The translations under genes were made by a program, and so were the position numbers. A model generated the notes under the pieces. The model did no database searches and had not been told where the DNA came from. It worked only from the letters and a program-made list of their open reading frames with translations. This document shows positions 45,872 to 55,439 of a stretch of 64,000 bases of DNA, one piece after another; positions within the stretch are counted from its first letter, which is position 1; each line of letters starts with the position of its first letter. Source of the stretch: an uncultured Ilyobacter sp. (GTDB lineage: Bacteria > Fusobacteriota > Fusobacteriia > Fusobacteriales > Fusobacteriaceae); contig NZ_OY764866.1 in NCBI RefSeq assembly GCF_963668515.1, positions 1 through 64,000 of the forward strand, read 5' to 3'.

Positions 45872-47266
45872 ATGGGGAAATTTAATATGACTCTTCAGAA
45901 AACAAAGATTGCAGAACAAAATCCTGCAGTAAGAAGAAAAAATTTCGAAGAGGTATCTTTGGGGTACTCTGAAGAGGAGGCTATAAAGGAGGCAAAAAGA
46001 TGCATACAGTGTAAATCACCGGCATGTGTAGCTGGCTGCCCGGTAAATGTCCATATACCACAGTTTATAAATAAGGTGGCAGAGGGAAATTTTGAAGAGG
46101 CCTATGATATTTTGGTGGAACAGAACACTCTCCCTGCAATTTGCGGAAGAGTGTGCCCTCAGGAAAAACAGTGTGAATCAAAGTGTGTAAGGGGCATGAA
46201 GGGCGAACCTGTGGGAATAGGAAGACTAGAAAGATTTGTGGCAGACTGGTTTATTGAAAATGGTAAAACAAAAAAGAAAAAGACAGAGAGCAACAATATA
46301 AAAGTTGCCGTAACAGGAGCCGGGCCTTCAGGTCTGGCATGTGCAGGGGAGCTTGCAAAATACGGCTATGATGTTACGATATTTGAAGCCCTTCACACAG
46401 CAGGAGGAGTCCTTATGTATGGTATTCCTGAATTCAGGCTTCCTAAAGAGATAGTAAAAAAAGAGATCAAAAATGTAGTAGAGCAGGGAGTCAATATAGA
46501 GAAAAATGTAATAATAGGAAGATCTATAACTGTAGATGAGCTTATGGAAGAGGGGTATAAGTCTGTATTTATAGGGAGCGGGGCAGGACTTCCAAACTTC
46601 ATGGGAATCGAGGGTGAAAATCTAAACGGAGTTTATTCTGCAAACGAGTTTCTTACCAGGGTAAACCTTATGAAGGCCTATGATAAAAACAGCCCTACTC
46701 CTGTCAGCGTAGGAGAAAAGGTAGCGGTAATTGGTGGAGGAAATGTGGCCATGGATGCTGCTAGAACAGCTGTAAGGCTAGGAGCAAAAGAAGTCTATAT
46801 CGTATATAGAAGAGGTGAAGAGGAGCTCCCAGCGAGATTAGAAGAGGTACACCATGCCAAGGAAGAGGGAGTGATATTCAGACTTCTCTCAAACCCTGTT
46901 GGAATCAAGGGAGATGACGGATGGGTAGACAAGCTAGAGTGTGTAGAGATGGAACTTTCGGAACCTGATGAAAGCGGGAGAAGAAGACCTGTGCCTATAG
47001 AGGGAAGTAAATTTTTATTGGACGTGGACAGAGTTATAATCGCCATAGGCCAGTCCCCGAATCCTCTCATAAGACAAACAACAAAGGGTCTAAAAACCCA
47101 TAATTGGGGCGGAATAATCGTGGAAGAGGAAAGTATGGAAACTACAAAGGACAGTGTTTATGCAGGTGGTGACGTTGTAACAGGTGCAGCCACTGTAATC
47201 CTTGCAATGGGAGCAGGTAAAAAGGCAGCAAAGTCCATACATGAAAAATTAAGCAAATCTATTTAA
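45872..47266 (+). CDS. nfnB: NfnB-type subunit (GltD-like) of ferredoxin:NADP transhydrogenase
   Basis: 464 residues: N-terminal [4Fe-4S] region with CIQCKSPACVAGCPVNVHIP and ICGRVCPQEKQCESKC, then two Rossmann domains (VTGAGPSGLACAGELA for FAD, VIGGGNVAMDAARTA for NADPH) and the end YAGGDVVTGAATVILAMGAGKKAA. Often annotated glutamate synthase small subunit, but there is no GltB and the NfnA partner is adjacent, so the transhydrogenase role is preferred. It would balance NADH, NADPH and ferredoxin in fermentation. Confidence 0.88.
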   Translation: MGKFNMTLQKTKIAEQNPAVRRKNFEEVSLGYSEEEAIKEAKRCIQCKSPACVAGCPVNVHIPQFINKVAEGNFEEAYDILVEQNTLPAICGRVCPQEKQCESKCVRGMKGEPVGIGRLERFVADWFIENGKTKKKKTESNNIKVAVTGAGPSGLACAGELAKYGYDVTIFEALHTAGGVLMYGIPEFRLPKEIVKKEIKNVVEQGVNIEKNVIIGRSITVDELMEEGYKSVFIGSGAGLPNFMGIEGENLNGVYSANEFLTRVNLMKAYDKNSPTPVSVGEKVAVIGGGNVAMDAARTAVRLGAKEVYIVYRRGEEELPARLEEVHHAKEEGVIFRLLSNPVGIKGDDGWVDKLECVEMELSEPDESGRRRPVPIEGSKFLLDVDRVIIAIGQSPNPLIRQTTKGLKTHNWGGIIVEEESMETTKDSVYAGGDVVTGAATVILAMGAGKKAAKSIHEKLSKSI

Positions 47267-47282
47267 GGTTTTTATAGAGTTC

Positions 47283-47316
47283 AAAGGCAGCTTCTAATAT
47301 AGAGGCTGCTTTTTTT
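47283..47316 (+). terminator. terminator after nfnB
   Basis: GCAGCTTCTA pairs with TAGAGGCTGC (one GU), followed by eight T. Confidence 0.85.
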
Positions 47317-47327
47317 TATATAAAAAA

Positions 47328-47353
47328 TGCAGACAGAAAACCTGTCTGCATAA
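47328..47353 (-). terminator. terminator after cbiK
   Basis: GCAGACAG/CTGTCTGC stem with AAAAC loop, running into TTTTTT on the minus strand. Confidence 0.75.
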
Positions 47354-47357
47354 ATCA

Positions 47358-48278
47358 CTACTCTTTACCTGCAGCGTATTCTTTTTTCTTTTTGGCCATA
47401 TCTTCTGCTTCATTTTCAGATGCAAATTTTGCATGCTCTATATAGATAGCTTGTATCTTGGCCTGCTGACCTAATCCCTCTAAGATAACTTCCACCTTGA
47501 AGCCATTTTCTTCTAGCATCTCTTTCCAGTCTACAGCGATATCGTTATTAGCATGATCTCCCGCTACAAACATAAAAGGCATAAGCTTTACTTTTTTTAT
47601 TTTCGCTTTTTTTAATCTAGAAACCACATTGTCAAATGTAGGATATCCCTCTATAGTCCCCACATAAAAGTTCTTGTATCCTTCAGACTTGAAGACATAG
47701 TCCATCATAGGATATGCAGCAGTTCCTGTATCATGAGTTCCGTGTCCTACAAATACTGCGGCTTCTTTTCTTTTCAGTTTCCCAATTTTATCTCCTAAAA
47801 TATGGGCTACTTCCTTATAATCCTCTGGAGTTGTAAGAAGTGATTTCCCAAGTCTTATCTCTTTGAAGTCGTCCTCAAATTCCTCTATCTCTTTTTTAAG
47901 ATTTTCAGACTCTATTCCATCGATTACGTGAGTAGCCTGAACAAGCACATGAGTATAACCCTCAGCTTTTAAGGCCTCTAAAACCTCTTTAGGATTATTT
48001 TTGTCCACCCCTCTTTTTTCAAGTATTCTCATTATGATCCTAGATGTAAAGGCATCTCTCACCTCTAAATTTTCAAACTCCTCTTCTGCCTTTTCATTTA
48101 TTGCATCGATGGTAAGTTTCCTTGTTTCAGGATAGCTGCTTCCAAAATGTACCATTACAACTGCACCTTTGTCATCAGCCTTCATGCTTTCAAACATAGG
48201 CTTCTTTTCATACCCCTCTGATGCAAAAAGTGTTCCTGCCAGTAATAATGCTCCTGCCAAAATGCTAAATTTCTTCAT
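47358..48278 (-). CDS. cbiK: exported CbiK-type sirohydrochlorin cobaltochelatase
   Basis: 306-residue type II chelatase with a cleavable signal peptide (MKKFSILAGALLLAGTLFAS), so it acts outside the cytoplasm, like periplasmic CbiK of Desulfovibrio. Core motifs MVHFGSSYPETRK, LVQATHVIDGIE, VGHGTHDTG and the metal-side MPFMFVAGDHANND are intact. It inserts Co(II) into sirohydrochlorin in anaerobic B12 synthesis; a periplasmic location also allows metal or tetrapyrrole trafficking. A cobalamin riboswitch with terminator precedes it. No other cob/cbi gene is in the window. Confidence 0.9.
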   Translation of the reverse strand: MKKFSILAGALLLAGTLFASEGYEKKPMFESMKADDKGAVVMVHFGSSYPETRKLTIDAINEKAEEEFENLEVRDAFTSRIIMRILEKRGVDKNNPKEVLEALKAEGYTHVLVQATHVIDGIESENLKKEIEEFEDDFKEIRLGKSLLTTPEDYKEVAHILGDKIGKLKRKEAAVFVGHGTHDTGTAAYPMMDYVFKSEGYKNFYVGTIEGYPTFDNVVSRLKKAKIKKVKLMPFMFVAGDHANNDIAVDWKEMLEENGFKVEVILEGLGQQAKIQAIYIEHAKFASENEAEDMAKKKKEYAAGKE

Positions 48279-48313
48279 TTTTTCCTCCTTAAGATTTTTT
48301 AATAGTTCTCAGG

Positions 48314-48342
48314 AAATAAAAAAATCCTGAGTAATCTCAGGA
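48314..48342 (-). terminator. terminator of cobalamin riboswitch
   Basis: TCCTGAG/CTCAGGA stem, 4-nt loop, seven T on the minus strand, between aptamer and cbiK. Confidence 0.85.
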
Positions 48343-48413
48343 GAGAAATTTTAAAAGCCTAAAAAAGCCTTCACATCTCTCGTCCCCGCAAGTGATATTG
48401 ACAATATTATTTT

Positions 48414-48556
48414 TAAGGCAGGTCTCCTGGCTCAGCATCATCCTACTAGCACCCTTCCCAGATTTTTATCCAGTGGGTAATTTGCCTTCGTCTGCATTAC
48501 AGTGGCGGGACCGCGGGAGATTTTCACTCCTCTTCCCTTTTAATTCCAAATTTTGG
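48414..48556 (-). ncRNA. cobalamin riboswitch
   Basis: On the minus strand the conserved core is complete: GAAAATC, GCGGTCCCGCCACTGTAAT, GACGAAGGCAAA, CCACTG, GGGAAGG, GATGATGCTGAGCCAGGA and the B12 box GCCAGGAGACCTGCC. It is followed by a terminator, so B12 should switch off cbiK transcription. Confidence 0.97.
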
Positions 48557-48793
48557 AAAACCTTAAAAATATATTCACTTTCTGTAAAAAATATACTATT
48601 ATAACCCATAAAAGTCAACAATAATTTAAGATTTTAATTATTATTTTCATATTTATTCTTAATTTATGCTAAAATAATTTGTATAAAAAATATGTTATAT
48701 ATAGTCTGAATAGCGACTCATTCATAATATAAACTTATAGAAAATAAATTTTTACGTTATAATTTCAAAAAATAAACAGGCGGTGTAGTTAAT

Positions 48794-50524
48794 ATGAAGG
48801 ATCTACTTTGTTTTGCAAGATATTATAAACCTCATTTTAGATTAGTTATCCTGGACTTTCTTTGTGCCTTTGCCATGGCAGGCCTAGATCTTTTGTTCCC
48901 CCTACTGGTGCAAAAGACCCTAGACGATGTCATCCCAAAGGGAGATCTGAAACTCCTTTACATATTCGGTGCTGTCCTTGTGGCACTTTATATTCTTAGG
49001 TATCTCGCCAGTTATGTTGTGTATTACTGGGGTAAGATGCTTGGTATCCTTATAGAGTATGATATGAGGAGAGATCTCTTTGCCCATGTTCAGAAACTTT
49101 CCTTTAAATTTTTTGACAATACAAAAACCGGGGCTATAATGTCTAGGATAGTAAATGATCTAAGTTATATATCTGAGTTTGCCCATATAGGTCCTGAGGA
49201 TTTCTTTTTAGCAATACTGAAATTTACAGGGACATTTATCATCATGTTCAGCATGAATAAAAAGCTCACACTTATCATATTCTCTCTTGTTCCTTTACTC
49301 ATATGGTTTGCAGCAGCTAAGAAGAATTTAATGAAGATATCCTTTGGAAAATCCAGAAAAAAAATATCTGCCATAAACTCACAGGTAGAGGATTCCATCT
49401 CTGGGATAAGGGTTGTACAGGCTTTTACAAATGAGAAATTTGAAAATGAAAAATTCCAGAAAAAAAACACAGAATTTAGAGAAGCTAAGAGAGAGAACTT
49501 CAAACTCTCGGCAGAATATTTTTCAGGTCTGAGTTTTATTATGAATATAATACAGTTAGCGACACTATTCTTTGGGGGGATCTTCATCCTGAAAGGAGAG
49601 ATCACTGTCGGTATAGTAATCGGTTTTCTCTTATATGTTTCAAAATTTATGGAGCCTATAAGAAGAATGATGCTCCTCATGCAAAGTTTTCAAAAAGGTA
49701 TGGCGGGTTTTGTCAGATTCAGAGAGTTAATGGACAAAGATCCCGAGATAAAAGACAGAGCCAATGCAGTTGTACTGAAAAAACCAAGGGGAACCATCCA
49801 ATTTGAAAATGTTTCTTTTAAATACGCCTCATCTGAACAGGAAATTTTGAAAAACTTTTCCATGTCAATAAAATCCGGAGAAAAAGTGGCTTTAGTAGGA
49901 AGCAGCGGAGCAGGTAAGACCACTATATGTAATCTCATCCCTAGATTTTATGATGTAGAAAGAGGATCTATAAAAATTGATGACAGGGATATAAAAAACT
50001 ATACCCTAGAATCCCTGAGAGATAATATAGGAATAATACAGCAGGATGTTTTTTTGTTTAGTGGCAGTATAGAGGAGAATATCCTCTATGGAAATCTAAC
50101 TGCTTCTAGGGAAGATGTTATAGAGGCAGCCAAAAAAGCCAGAATTTATGAGTTTATTTTATCTCTAGCTGACGGATTTGACACAAATGTAGGAGAGAGA
50201 GGGGTAAAACTAAGTGGCGGTCAGAAGCAACGGATAGCCATTGCCAGAATATTTTTGAAAAATCCAAAAATACTGATTCTAGACGAAGCCACCAGTGCAC
50301 TAGACAACAACACCGAAAGACTCATCCAGGAATCAATAGATGAACTCACCACGGACAGGACTACCATAACAATTGCTCACAGACTCTCTACAATTGAAAA
50401 TGCAGACAGAATAATAGTATTAAACAGTGAAGGAATTGTAGAAGAGGGAACCCATAACGACCTGGTAGAAAAAAAGGGCGAGTATTTCTCTCTGGTAGAA
50501 AAACATATTCAGGAGACCGCATAA
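48794..50524 (+). CDS. MsbA/LmrA-type ABC exporter (half transporter)
   Basis: 576 residues: six-helix membrane domain (about 1-310), then ATPase with Walker A VGSSGAGKTTICN, Q-loop IIQQDVFLFSGSIEEN, signature VKLSGGQKQRIAIARI, Walker B ILILDEATSALDN and switch His IAHRLST. Works as a homodimer; substrates of such pumps are lipids, drugs or peptides, and nothing nearby tells which. Start ATG 48794 has a weak AGGCGGTG. Monocistronic. Confidence 0.92.
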   Translation: MKDLLCFARYYKPHFRLVILDFLCAFAMAGLDLLFPLLVQKTLDDVIPKGDLKLLYIFGAVLVALYILRYLASYVVYYWGKMLGILIEYDMRRDLFAHVQKLSFKFFDNTKTGAIMSRIVNDLSYISEFAHIGPEDFFLAILKFTGTFIIMFSMNKKLTLIIFSLVPLLIWFAAAKKNLMKISFGKSRKKISAINSQVEDSISGIRVVQAFTNEKFENEKFQKKNTEFREAKRENFKLSAEYFSGLSFIMNIIQLATLFFGGIFILKGEITVGIVIGFLLYVSKFMEPIRRMMLLMQSFQKGMAGFVRFRELMDKDPEIKDRANAVVLKKPRGTIQFENVSFKYASSEQEILKNFSMSIKSGEKVALVGSSGAGKTTICNLIPRFYDVERGSIKIDDRDIKNYTLESLRDNIGIIQQDVFLFSGSIEENILYGNLTASREDVIEAAKKARIYEFILSLADGFDTNVGERGVKLSGGQKQRIAIARIFLKNPKILILDEATSALDNNTERLIQESIDELTTDRTTITIAHRLSTIENADRIIVLNSEGIVEEGTHNDLVEKKGEYFSLVEKHIQETA

Positions 50525-50676
50525 GCTGCGGCCTCTCTAAATAAATAAGAACTTTTTCATATCTATTTCCTATTTTTTTGTACTTTACAAATAAAATATA
50601 ATTTTTTTATCATCTTCCCTTGAATTTATGAAATTTACAGGCTAAACTTGTATTAGAGAAGAAGGGAGTGTTGTTT

Positions 50677-51063
50677 ATGGAAATGTTCTTATTGTTGGCT
50701 GTGGTGGCGGTTTTAATCTCTTTTTTTGCCTTTAGAGATGGGAAGAATACGATCCCTGATGAAAATAAGGAATACAATACAAAATACTCCGCTCTACATA
50801 GATTGAGTCAGGACCAAGATAAAATTGAAATGCAACTGTCTCAAGAATCTGAAGAGATAAAAAACAACCCTTCTGAAGAAGATCATGCAGAACCATTTAT
50901 AGTCCCTGAGGTAAAAATGGTCTATATGTCTCACGGAAGTAAAAAATATCACAGAAAAGGTTGTAAATTTATTCGTGAAGAAGAAAACCCAATTTCAGTT
51001 TCCGATGCTGAAGATATGGGACTTACCCCCTGTAAAGTATGCAAACCAAATTTAGAAAATTAA
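50677..51063 (+). CDS. membrane-anchored protein with small Cys/His metal-site domain
   Basis: 128 residues: one N-terminal transmembrane helix, a charged variable linker (about 25-85) and a C-terminal domain VYMSHGSKKYHRKGCKFI ending in MGLTPCKVCKPN. The Y-H-x3-GC...PC-x2-C layout resembles the Ada-type/competence-associated small domain seen after metallo-beta-lactamase proteins, which may bind metal or DNA. The frame opens at GTG 50668, but ATG 50677 gives better spacing from GGGAG. Function unknown. Confidence 0.65.
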   Translation: MEMFLLLAVVAVLISFFAFRDGKNTIPDENKEYNTKYSALHRLSQDQDKIEMQLSQESEEIKNNPSEEDHAEPFIVPEVKMVYMSHGSKKYHRKGCKFIREEENPISVSDAEDMGLTPCKVCKPNLEN

Positions 51064-51090
51064 AAAGACCCTTTACGGGTCTTTTTTTAC
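51062..51090 (+). terminator. terminator after 50.7-kb gene
   Basis: AAAGACCC/GGGTCTTT stem with a short loop and seven T. It may also serve the convergent gene that ends at 51095. Confidence 0.88.
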
Positions 51091-51094
51091 TTGT

Positions 51095-51853
51095 TTATAA
51101 ATAACCTCTGATTCCATAGTAAACTATCCCTGCAACTTCCCATGTAAGCCTCATAAAATAAGAGAAGTTCTCACTTCTTGGAATAAAGTCCAATATATTG
51201 TAGTTTTTACGATTTTGTATGTAACCACATGGTGCCGGAATTACATTAAAGCCTTGCTTTTCAAAAGTCATTTTACTTCTTGCCATATGAGATGCTGAGG
51301 TAACCAATATTATATTTTCAATATGAGATTTTCTCAGGAGTTCAGATGTGTACCTGGCATTTTCCATAGTTGTTCTACTTTCCTCTTCTGTCCGAATATC
51401 CGATTCTGAAATATTGAGACCTACCAAAACCCTTTTATATACAGAACTTTCGCTGACCTGTTGATTTGTTACCTTCCCACCGGTTATATATATTTTTTTG
51501 GGCTGCTTATTGTATAAAATTGCTGTATTCATAAGCCTCACCGAAGCTGGTTCACTTGGAATGTTTCCCACTGGAGTTTTTTCTATAATTCCCCCTCCTA
51601 AGACTACATAGGCCTCTCCCTTTTTTATTTCCTCCGCTGTAGCGGGTTTAAACCTGTTTTCCACCAATTTAGCCGTTAAATCTACTGTAGGTCTTATTGT
51701 TATAACATACAGGACTATTCCCAGTATAAGACTCATTCTTTTTATTTTTTTTACATTATATCTGTTTGAAAATATTCCTATAAAAATAAACAAGGCTATA
51801 AATATAGCAGGGGATACCACTAGCTGACCTATTATTTTCCCAAGTATAAACAT
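51095..51853 (-). CDS. DUF218 (YdcF/ElyC/SanA-like) membrane protein
   Basis: 252 residues: two transmembrane helices (about 8-30 and 40-57), then the DUF218 domain with YVVLGGGI, RLMNTAILYNKQPKKIYITGG, EEESRTTMENARYTSELL and ILVTSASHMARSKMTFEKQGF. Relatives (ElyC, SanA, YdcF) affect envelope or undecaprenyl-lipid metabolism. ATG 51853 is chosen over the open frame to 51916 because AGGAGG stands 6 nt ahead and the protein then starts at the first helix. Confidence 0.85.
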   Translation of the reverse strand: MFILGKIIGQLVVSPAIFIALFIFIGIFSNRYNVKKIKRMSLILGIVLYVITIRPTVDLTAKLVENRFKPATAEEIKKGEAYVVLGGGIIEKTPVGNIPSEPASVRLMNTAILYNKQPKKIYITGGKVTNQQVSESSVYKRVLVGLNISESDIRTEEESRTTMENARYTSELLRKSHIENIILVTSASHMARSKMTFEKQGFNVIPAPCGYIQNRKNYNILDFIPRSENFSYFMRLTWEVAGIVYYGIRGYL

Positions 51854-52128
51854 GTTTTTCCTCCTATATAAATTTATAAATATTATTATACCTATGTTTT
51901 TCTTATAAAACAACAAAATTTCAGTTAAATATCATAAAAACATCACATTCATCTCGTATCATTAGCTAAGCTATATGTTAGCTTATAACTCTTTCCTAAA
52001 TTAAAAATTTTGAAAACACCTGTAATAATGGGAGGCTTGTCTGTGATTTAGCACGGGAAAGCTTATTTCAAAATTCTCATTTTCGTGGTACCTTTGTTTT
52101 ATTTTTTCTCAACCCTAGTTTCCCTATT

Positions 52129-52160
52129 AAAAAAGCTAGCTCACGCTAGCTTTTTTAATT
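52129..52160. terminator. bidirectional terminator-like hairpin
   Basis: Perfect 12-bp stem AAAAAAGCTAGC/GCTAGCTTTTTT with TCAC loop. It closes the minus-strand lipoprotein gene. The gap from 51.85 to 52.12 kb otherwise shows nothing recognisable. Confidence 0.85.
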
Positions 52161-52163
52161 TTA

Positions 52164-52583
52164 TCATATTTTTTTCACATATACCTCTTTTTTCGTACCG
52201 GGAGTTACTCTCAAAAGCGTCTCTCCACCAAAATCCTGGGTATAATCGATATCTTCATCTTCATTAATATCTAAATCCACTGTGATGAAAAACTCTATAT
52301 CCTCTTTTCTAGATTGACTGGAATTTATTGTCTCATAAGCATCTTTTGGAAATTTCAATTGAAGATAAAGAGGATTTTCATTTATATCTATCTTTTTTAT
52401 AGTTATAAGGGCTGTCGTTTCATCTGGAATATTTTTGTCATAGCCATAAAGATGTATTATTGCTTTCCCTCTGGTGGGAAAATTCCCCTTAACAGTAAGT
52501 TCTATAATATTATTTTCTCTCTTATTACAGGAGATAATTACAATAAAAATTACTGCGATGAATAATATTACTAATTTTTTCAT
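52164..52583 (-). CDS. small lipoprotein of unknown function
   Basis: 139 residues with a lipoprotein signal (MKKLVILFIAVIFIVIISC, Cys19) and an all-beta-looking mature part (LTVKGNFPTRGKAIIHLYGYD; YLQLKFPKDAYE; FFITVDLDINEDEDID). The pattern faintly resembles the YbaY/YscW family of envelope lipoproteins, but I would not assign it. GGGAAGTGAG precedes the ATG. Confidence 0.7.
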   Translation of the reverse strand: MKKLVILFIAVIFIVIISCNKRENNIIELTVKGNFPTRGKAIIHLYGYDKNIPDETTALITIKKIDINENPLYLQLKFPKDAYETINSSQSRKEDIEFFITVDLDINEDEDIDYTQDFGGETLLRVTPGTKKEVYVKKI

Positions 52584-52660
52584 AAGCTCACTTCCCTGTA
52601 TTAACTACTATTATAGATGAAACATATAAACATCAAGAGCGGATACAACACCCGCCCCTT

Positions 52661-54718
52661 TTATTTTACCTCATCAATTACCCTTTGTGCAAGATGTGAT
52701 GGCATCTCTTCATATCTTTCAAAAGAGAGCTCAAACTTGCCTCTTGCCTGGGTTATAGACCTCAGATCTGTTGCATACTTTAGCATCTCACTTTGGGGAA
52801 CCTCAGCTATTACCTTCTGTTCTCCCAGAGATACAGGATTCATCCCTAGTATTCTTCCTCGCCGTTTATTTATGTCTCCCATGATATCTCCCATATAATT
52901 TTCAGGTATTACTATCTCAGCCTTCATAATAGGTTCTAGCATTACAGGGTCAGCATTGGGAATTCCCTTTCTAAAAGCCAATATTGCTGCCTGCTTAAAA
53001 GAAAGTTCGTTAGAATCAACAGAGTGATAAGACCCGTCATGAAGGGTGGCTTTGAAATTTATCATAGGATATCCTGCTAAAATCCCTTTGCTTTTGGCTT
53101 CTAAGAGACCTTTTTCAACTGCAGGAATATACTGCTTTGGTACCACTCCTCCTTTTATCTGATCTATAAATTCAAACTCCTCTTGACTAGGTTCAAATTT
53201 TATAAAGACATCTCCAAACTGACCTGCTCCTCCAGACTGTTTTTTATGTCTACCTTCTATATCTATGGATTTTTTTATAGTTTCTCTATAAGCAATTTTA
53301 GGCTCTGATACGATACTATGAACGCCGAATTTATTTTCAAGTTTATGAATTATTACTCTTAAATGTTTTTCTCCTAATCCCCCTATAAGAAGTTGCTTTG
53401 TCTCATAGTTACGTTCTACTAAAAAGGTCGGGTCCTCTTCAGTAAGTCTTTGTAGAGATAAGCTTATCTTCTCATCATCACTTTTATTCTGAGGTTCTAC
53501 AGCCATGTAAAGACACGGTTTGGGAAAATCTATACTGGGATAGACTATAGGATGACTCTTGGTGCAGAGTGTGTCCCCAGTTTCTGCATACTGAAGTTTT
53601 GTTGTAGCCCCTATATCTCCTGAGCGTATTTCATCTGCCTCTATCTGCTTTATCCCCCTCAGAAAAAATATATTAGATATCTTTTCTTTTTTATGTTTAT
53701 TGGAATTTAAAATCTCCATATCTTTTTTCAGAACTCCCGAGTTCACCTTAAAAAGTGATACCTTTCCAACAAAGGGATCTACGATAGTTTTAAAAATTAT
53801 AGCAGAAAATTCCTCAGATTCATCCACTCTTCTGATCTCCACATCTGCAGTTTCAGGGTTTGTACCCATTCTCTCCCCATCTTTCATCTCTTTGGGAGTA
53901 GGCATATAATCATAGAGCATCTCAAAGAGCGTATGGACCCCTATACCCTTTACTGCAGACCCAACCAGCACAGGAACTATGTCTCCAGCCACTACACCTT
54001 TGTGCAGCCCTCTGTGGACCTCCTCCTGGGTAAACTCCTCTCCTGCAAAATATTTTTCCATGAGTTCTTCATCAGATTCTGCCACAGCCTCAAAAAGCAT
54101 GTTTCTTATCTCTGATATATCTAGATCTGAGGGTATCTCGCTGTCTACACACTTTTTCCCGTCAAATTTTCTTCCTTTTAAATCCACTACATTTACAAAT
54201 CCCTGAAAATTATCCTTTTCTCCAATAGGAATGCAGAAAGGAGCCACTTTTTTTCCAAATTTTTCCTTGAGTTCTCCCAATAGCTTTGTGTAATTTATAA
54301 ATCCCTTGTCCATCTTATTTATAAAAAATATTCTGGGTATTCCCCGCTCTTCCAGTTTTTTCCAGGATTTTTCTGTCCCTACCTCTACTCCGGAAGTTGC
54401 ATCTACCACAATTACAGCACCTCCTGCAACTCTGAGAGAAGAGACAACCTCACCTTCAAAGTCGAAGTACCCGGGAGTATCCAGAATATTATATTTGTGA
54501 CCTTCATATTCTAGAGGTATCACAGAAGCATTAACAGAGAATCTTCTGTGAATCTCCTCTTTATCATAGTCTGAAACTGTGCTTCCTTCATCTACATTTC
54601 CCATCCTGCTTATGGCACCGGATACGTACAGAAGTGATTCAGCGAGGGTGGTCTTCCCGCTTCCTCCATGGCCTAGAAAAGCTACATTTCTTATTTGATT
54701 CATCTCATAGTTTTTCAT
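52661..54718 (-). CDS. EF-G paralogue (FusA2-type translational GTPase)
   Basis: 685-residue GTPase with P-loop GHGGSGKTTLAE (15-26), DTPGYFDFEGEV, FINKMDKG, and EF-G domains II-V including GGLGEKHLRVII and GGVVPKQYIPAVEKG. The switch I region (SVNASVIPLEYEG) lacks the usual RGITI sequence of canonical EF-G, typical for the EF-G2 subgroup. It stands apart from rpsL/rpsG/tuf, so it is an accessory factor, perhaps for recycling or stress. ATG follows GGGGGG. Confidence 0.88.
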   Translation of the reverse strand: MKNYEMNQIRNVAFLGHGGSGKTTLAESLLYVSGAISRMGNVDEGSTVSDYDKEEIHRRFSVNASVIPLEYEGHKYNILDTPGYFDFEGEVVSSLRVAGGAVIVVDATSGVEVGTEKSWKKLEERGIPRIFFINKMDKGFINYTKLLGELKEKFGKKVAPFCIPIGEKDNFQGFVNVVDLKGRKFDGKKCVDSEIPSDLDISEIRNMLFEAVAESDEELMEKYFAGEEFTQEEVHRGLHKGVVAGDIVPVLVGSAVKGIGVHTLFEMLYDYMPTPKEMKDGERMGTNPETADVEIRRVDESEEFSAIIFKTIVDPFVGKVSLFKVNSGVLKKDMEILNSNKHKKEKISNIFFLRGIKQIEADEIRSGDIGATTKLQYAETGDTLCTKSHPIVYPSIDFPKPCLYMAVEPQNKSDDEKISLSLQRLTEEDPTFLVERNYETKQLLIGGLGEKHLRVIIHKLENKFGVHSIVSEPKIAYRETIKKSIDIEGRHKKQSGGAGQFGDVFIKFEPSQEEFEFIDQIKGGVVPKQYIPAVEKGLLEAKSKGILAGYPMINFKATLHDGSYHSVDSNELSFKQAAILAFRKGIPNADPVMLEPIMKAEIVIPENYMGDIMGDINKRRGRILGMNPVSLGEQKVIAEVPQSEMLKYATDLRSITQARGKFELSFERYEEMPSHLAQRVIDEVK

Positions 54719-54818
54719 AATTGCCCCCCTATTTTCTTATTTTATAAGATTCTGTATATTATTCTCATGATAATTATATTTTAAAAAGAACTCCCTTTCC
54801 TTTTTTCTGTATTTTAAA

Positions 54819-55352
54819 TTAATCCTAGTTGTGGGTAGTTTAGATAAATTACTGAATTTACAAGAATATTAGAGTCAAAAGATTTTGTCACGAATGGACA
54901 CTAATAAAAGATAGGGAAATTAACACGAATAAGGAAAAACGCTTTTGGCCACAGAGAAAAGAAGAGAGTATCACGGAGGAGGGCGATATTAAAGTCAAAA
55001 GATTTTATCACGAATGAACACCAATAAAAGATAGGGAAATTAACACGAATAATAACAAAATCTTTTGGTCACAGAAGACACAGAGACAGGAGAAGAGTTT
55101 CATAGAGAAGATTTTTTGAATTTTCAAGTCGCAGGGCTTATACAGGAAAGAGCCTGTACTCAGCCGTCCTACAGAATAAGTTCCACAGGGGACCGAGGAC
55201 TGTAGCTCACAAAGGCGTTAAAAGAAACATATACTCACTAGACGTTTGAAAATTCTTGAACTTTTGGTTACTTTTCTTTCAAGAGAAAAGTAACGAATCC
55301 CGATAAATTCAATAATTTAATTTAAAATAATGGAAACAACTTAGGTTATTAA
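54819..55352. repeat. MITE-like element, full copy B
   Basis: About 534 bp between TTAATCCTAGTTG (left) and CAACTTAGGTTATTAA (right). It contains two tandem units about 120 bp apart (starting 54875 and 54995) that are almost identical to copy C, then a divergent segment and a hairpin GTTACTTTTCT...AGAAAAGTAAC (55269-55293). No ORF. Confidence 0.75.
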
Positions 55353-55439
55353 ATTTTTTAAATTTTTTAAAATGAAAAATGACTTTATCTTGGTAGTATA
55401 TATCTAGTAAGCATATACTTTTCGCTGGAGGTCATTGTA

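Noticed and set aside
45872..47266. Annotation as glutamate synthase small subunit
   Set aside because: No large subunit; the adjacent NfnA-like flavoprotein and extra N-terminal cysteines favour NfnB.
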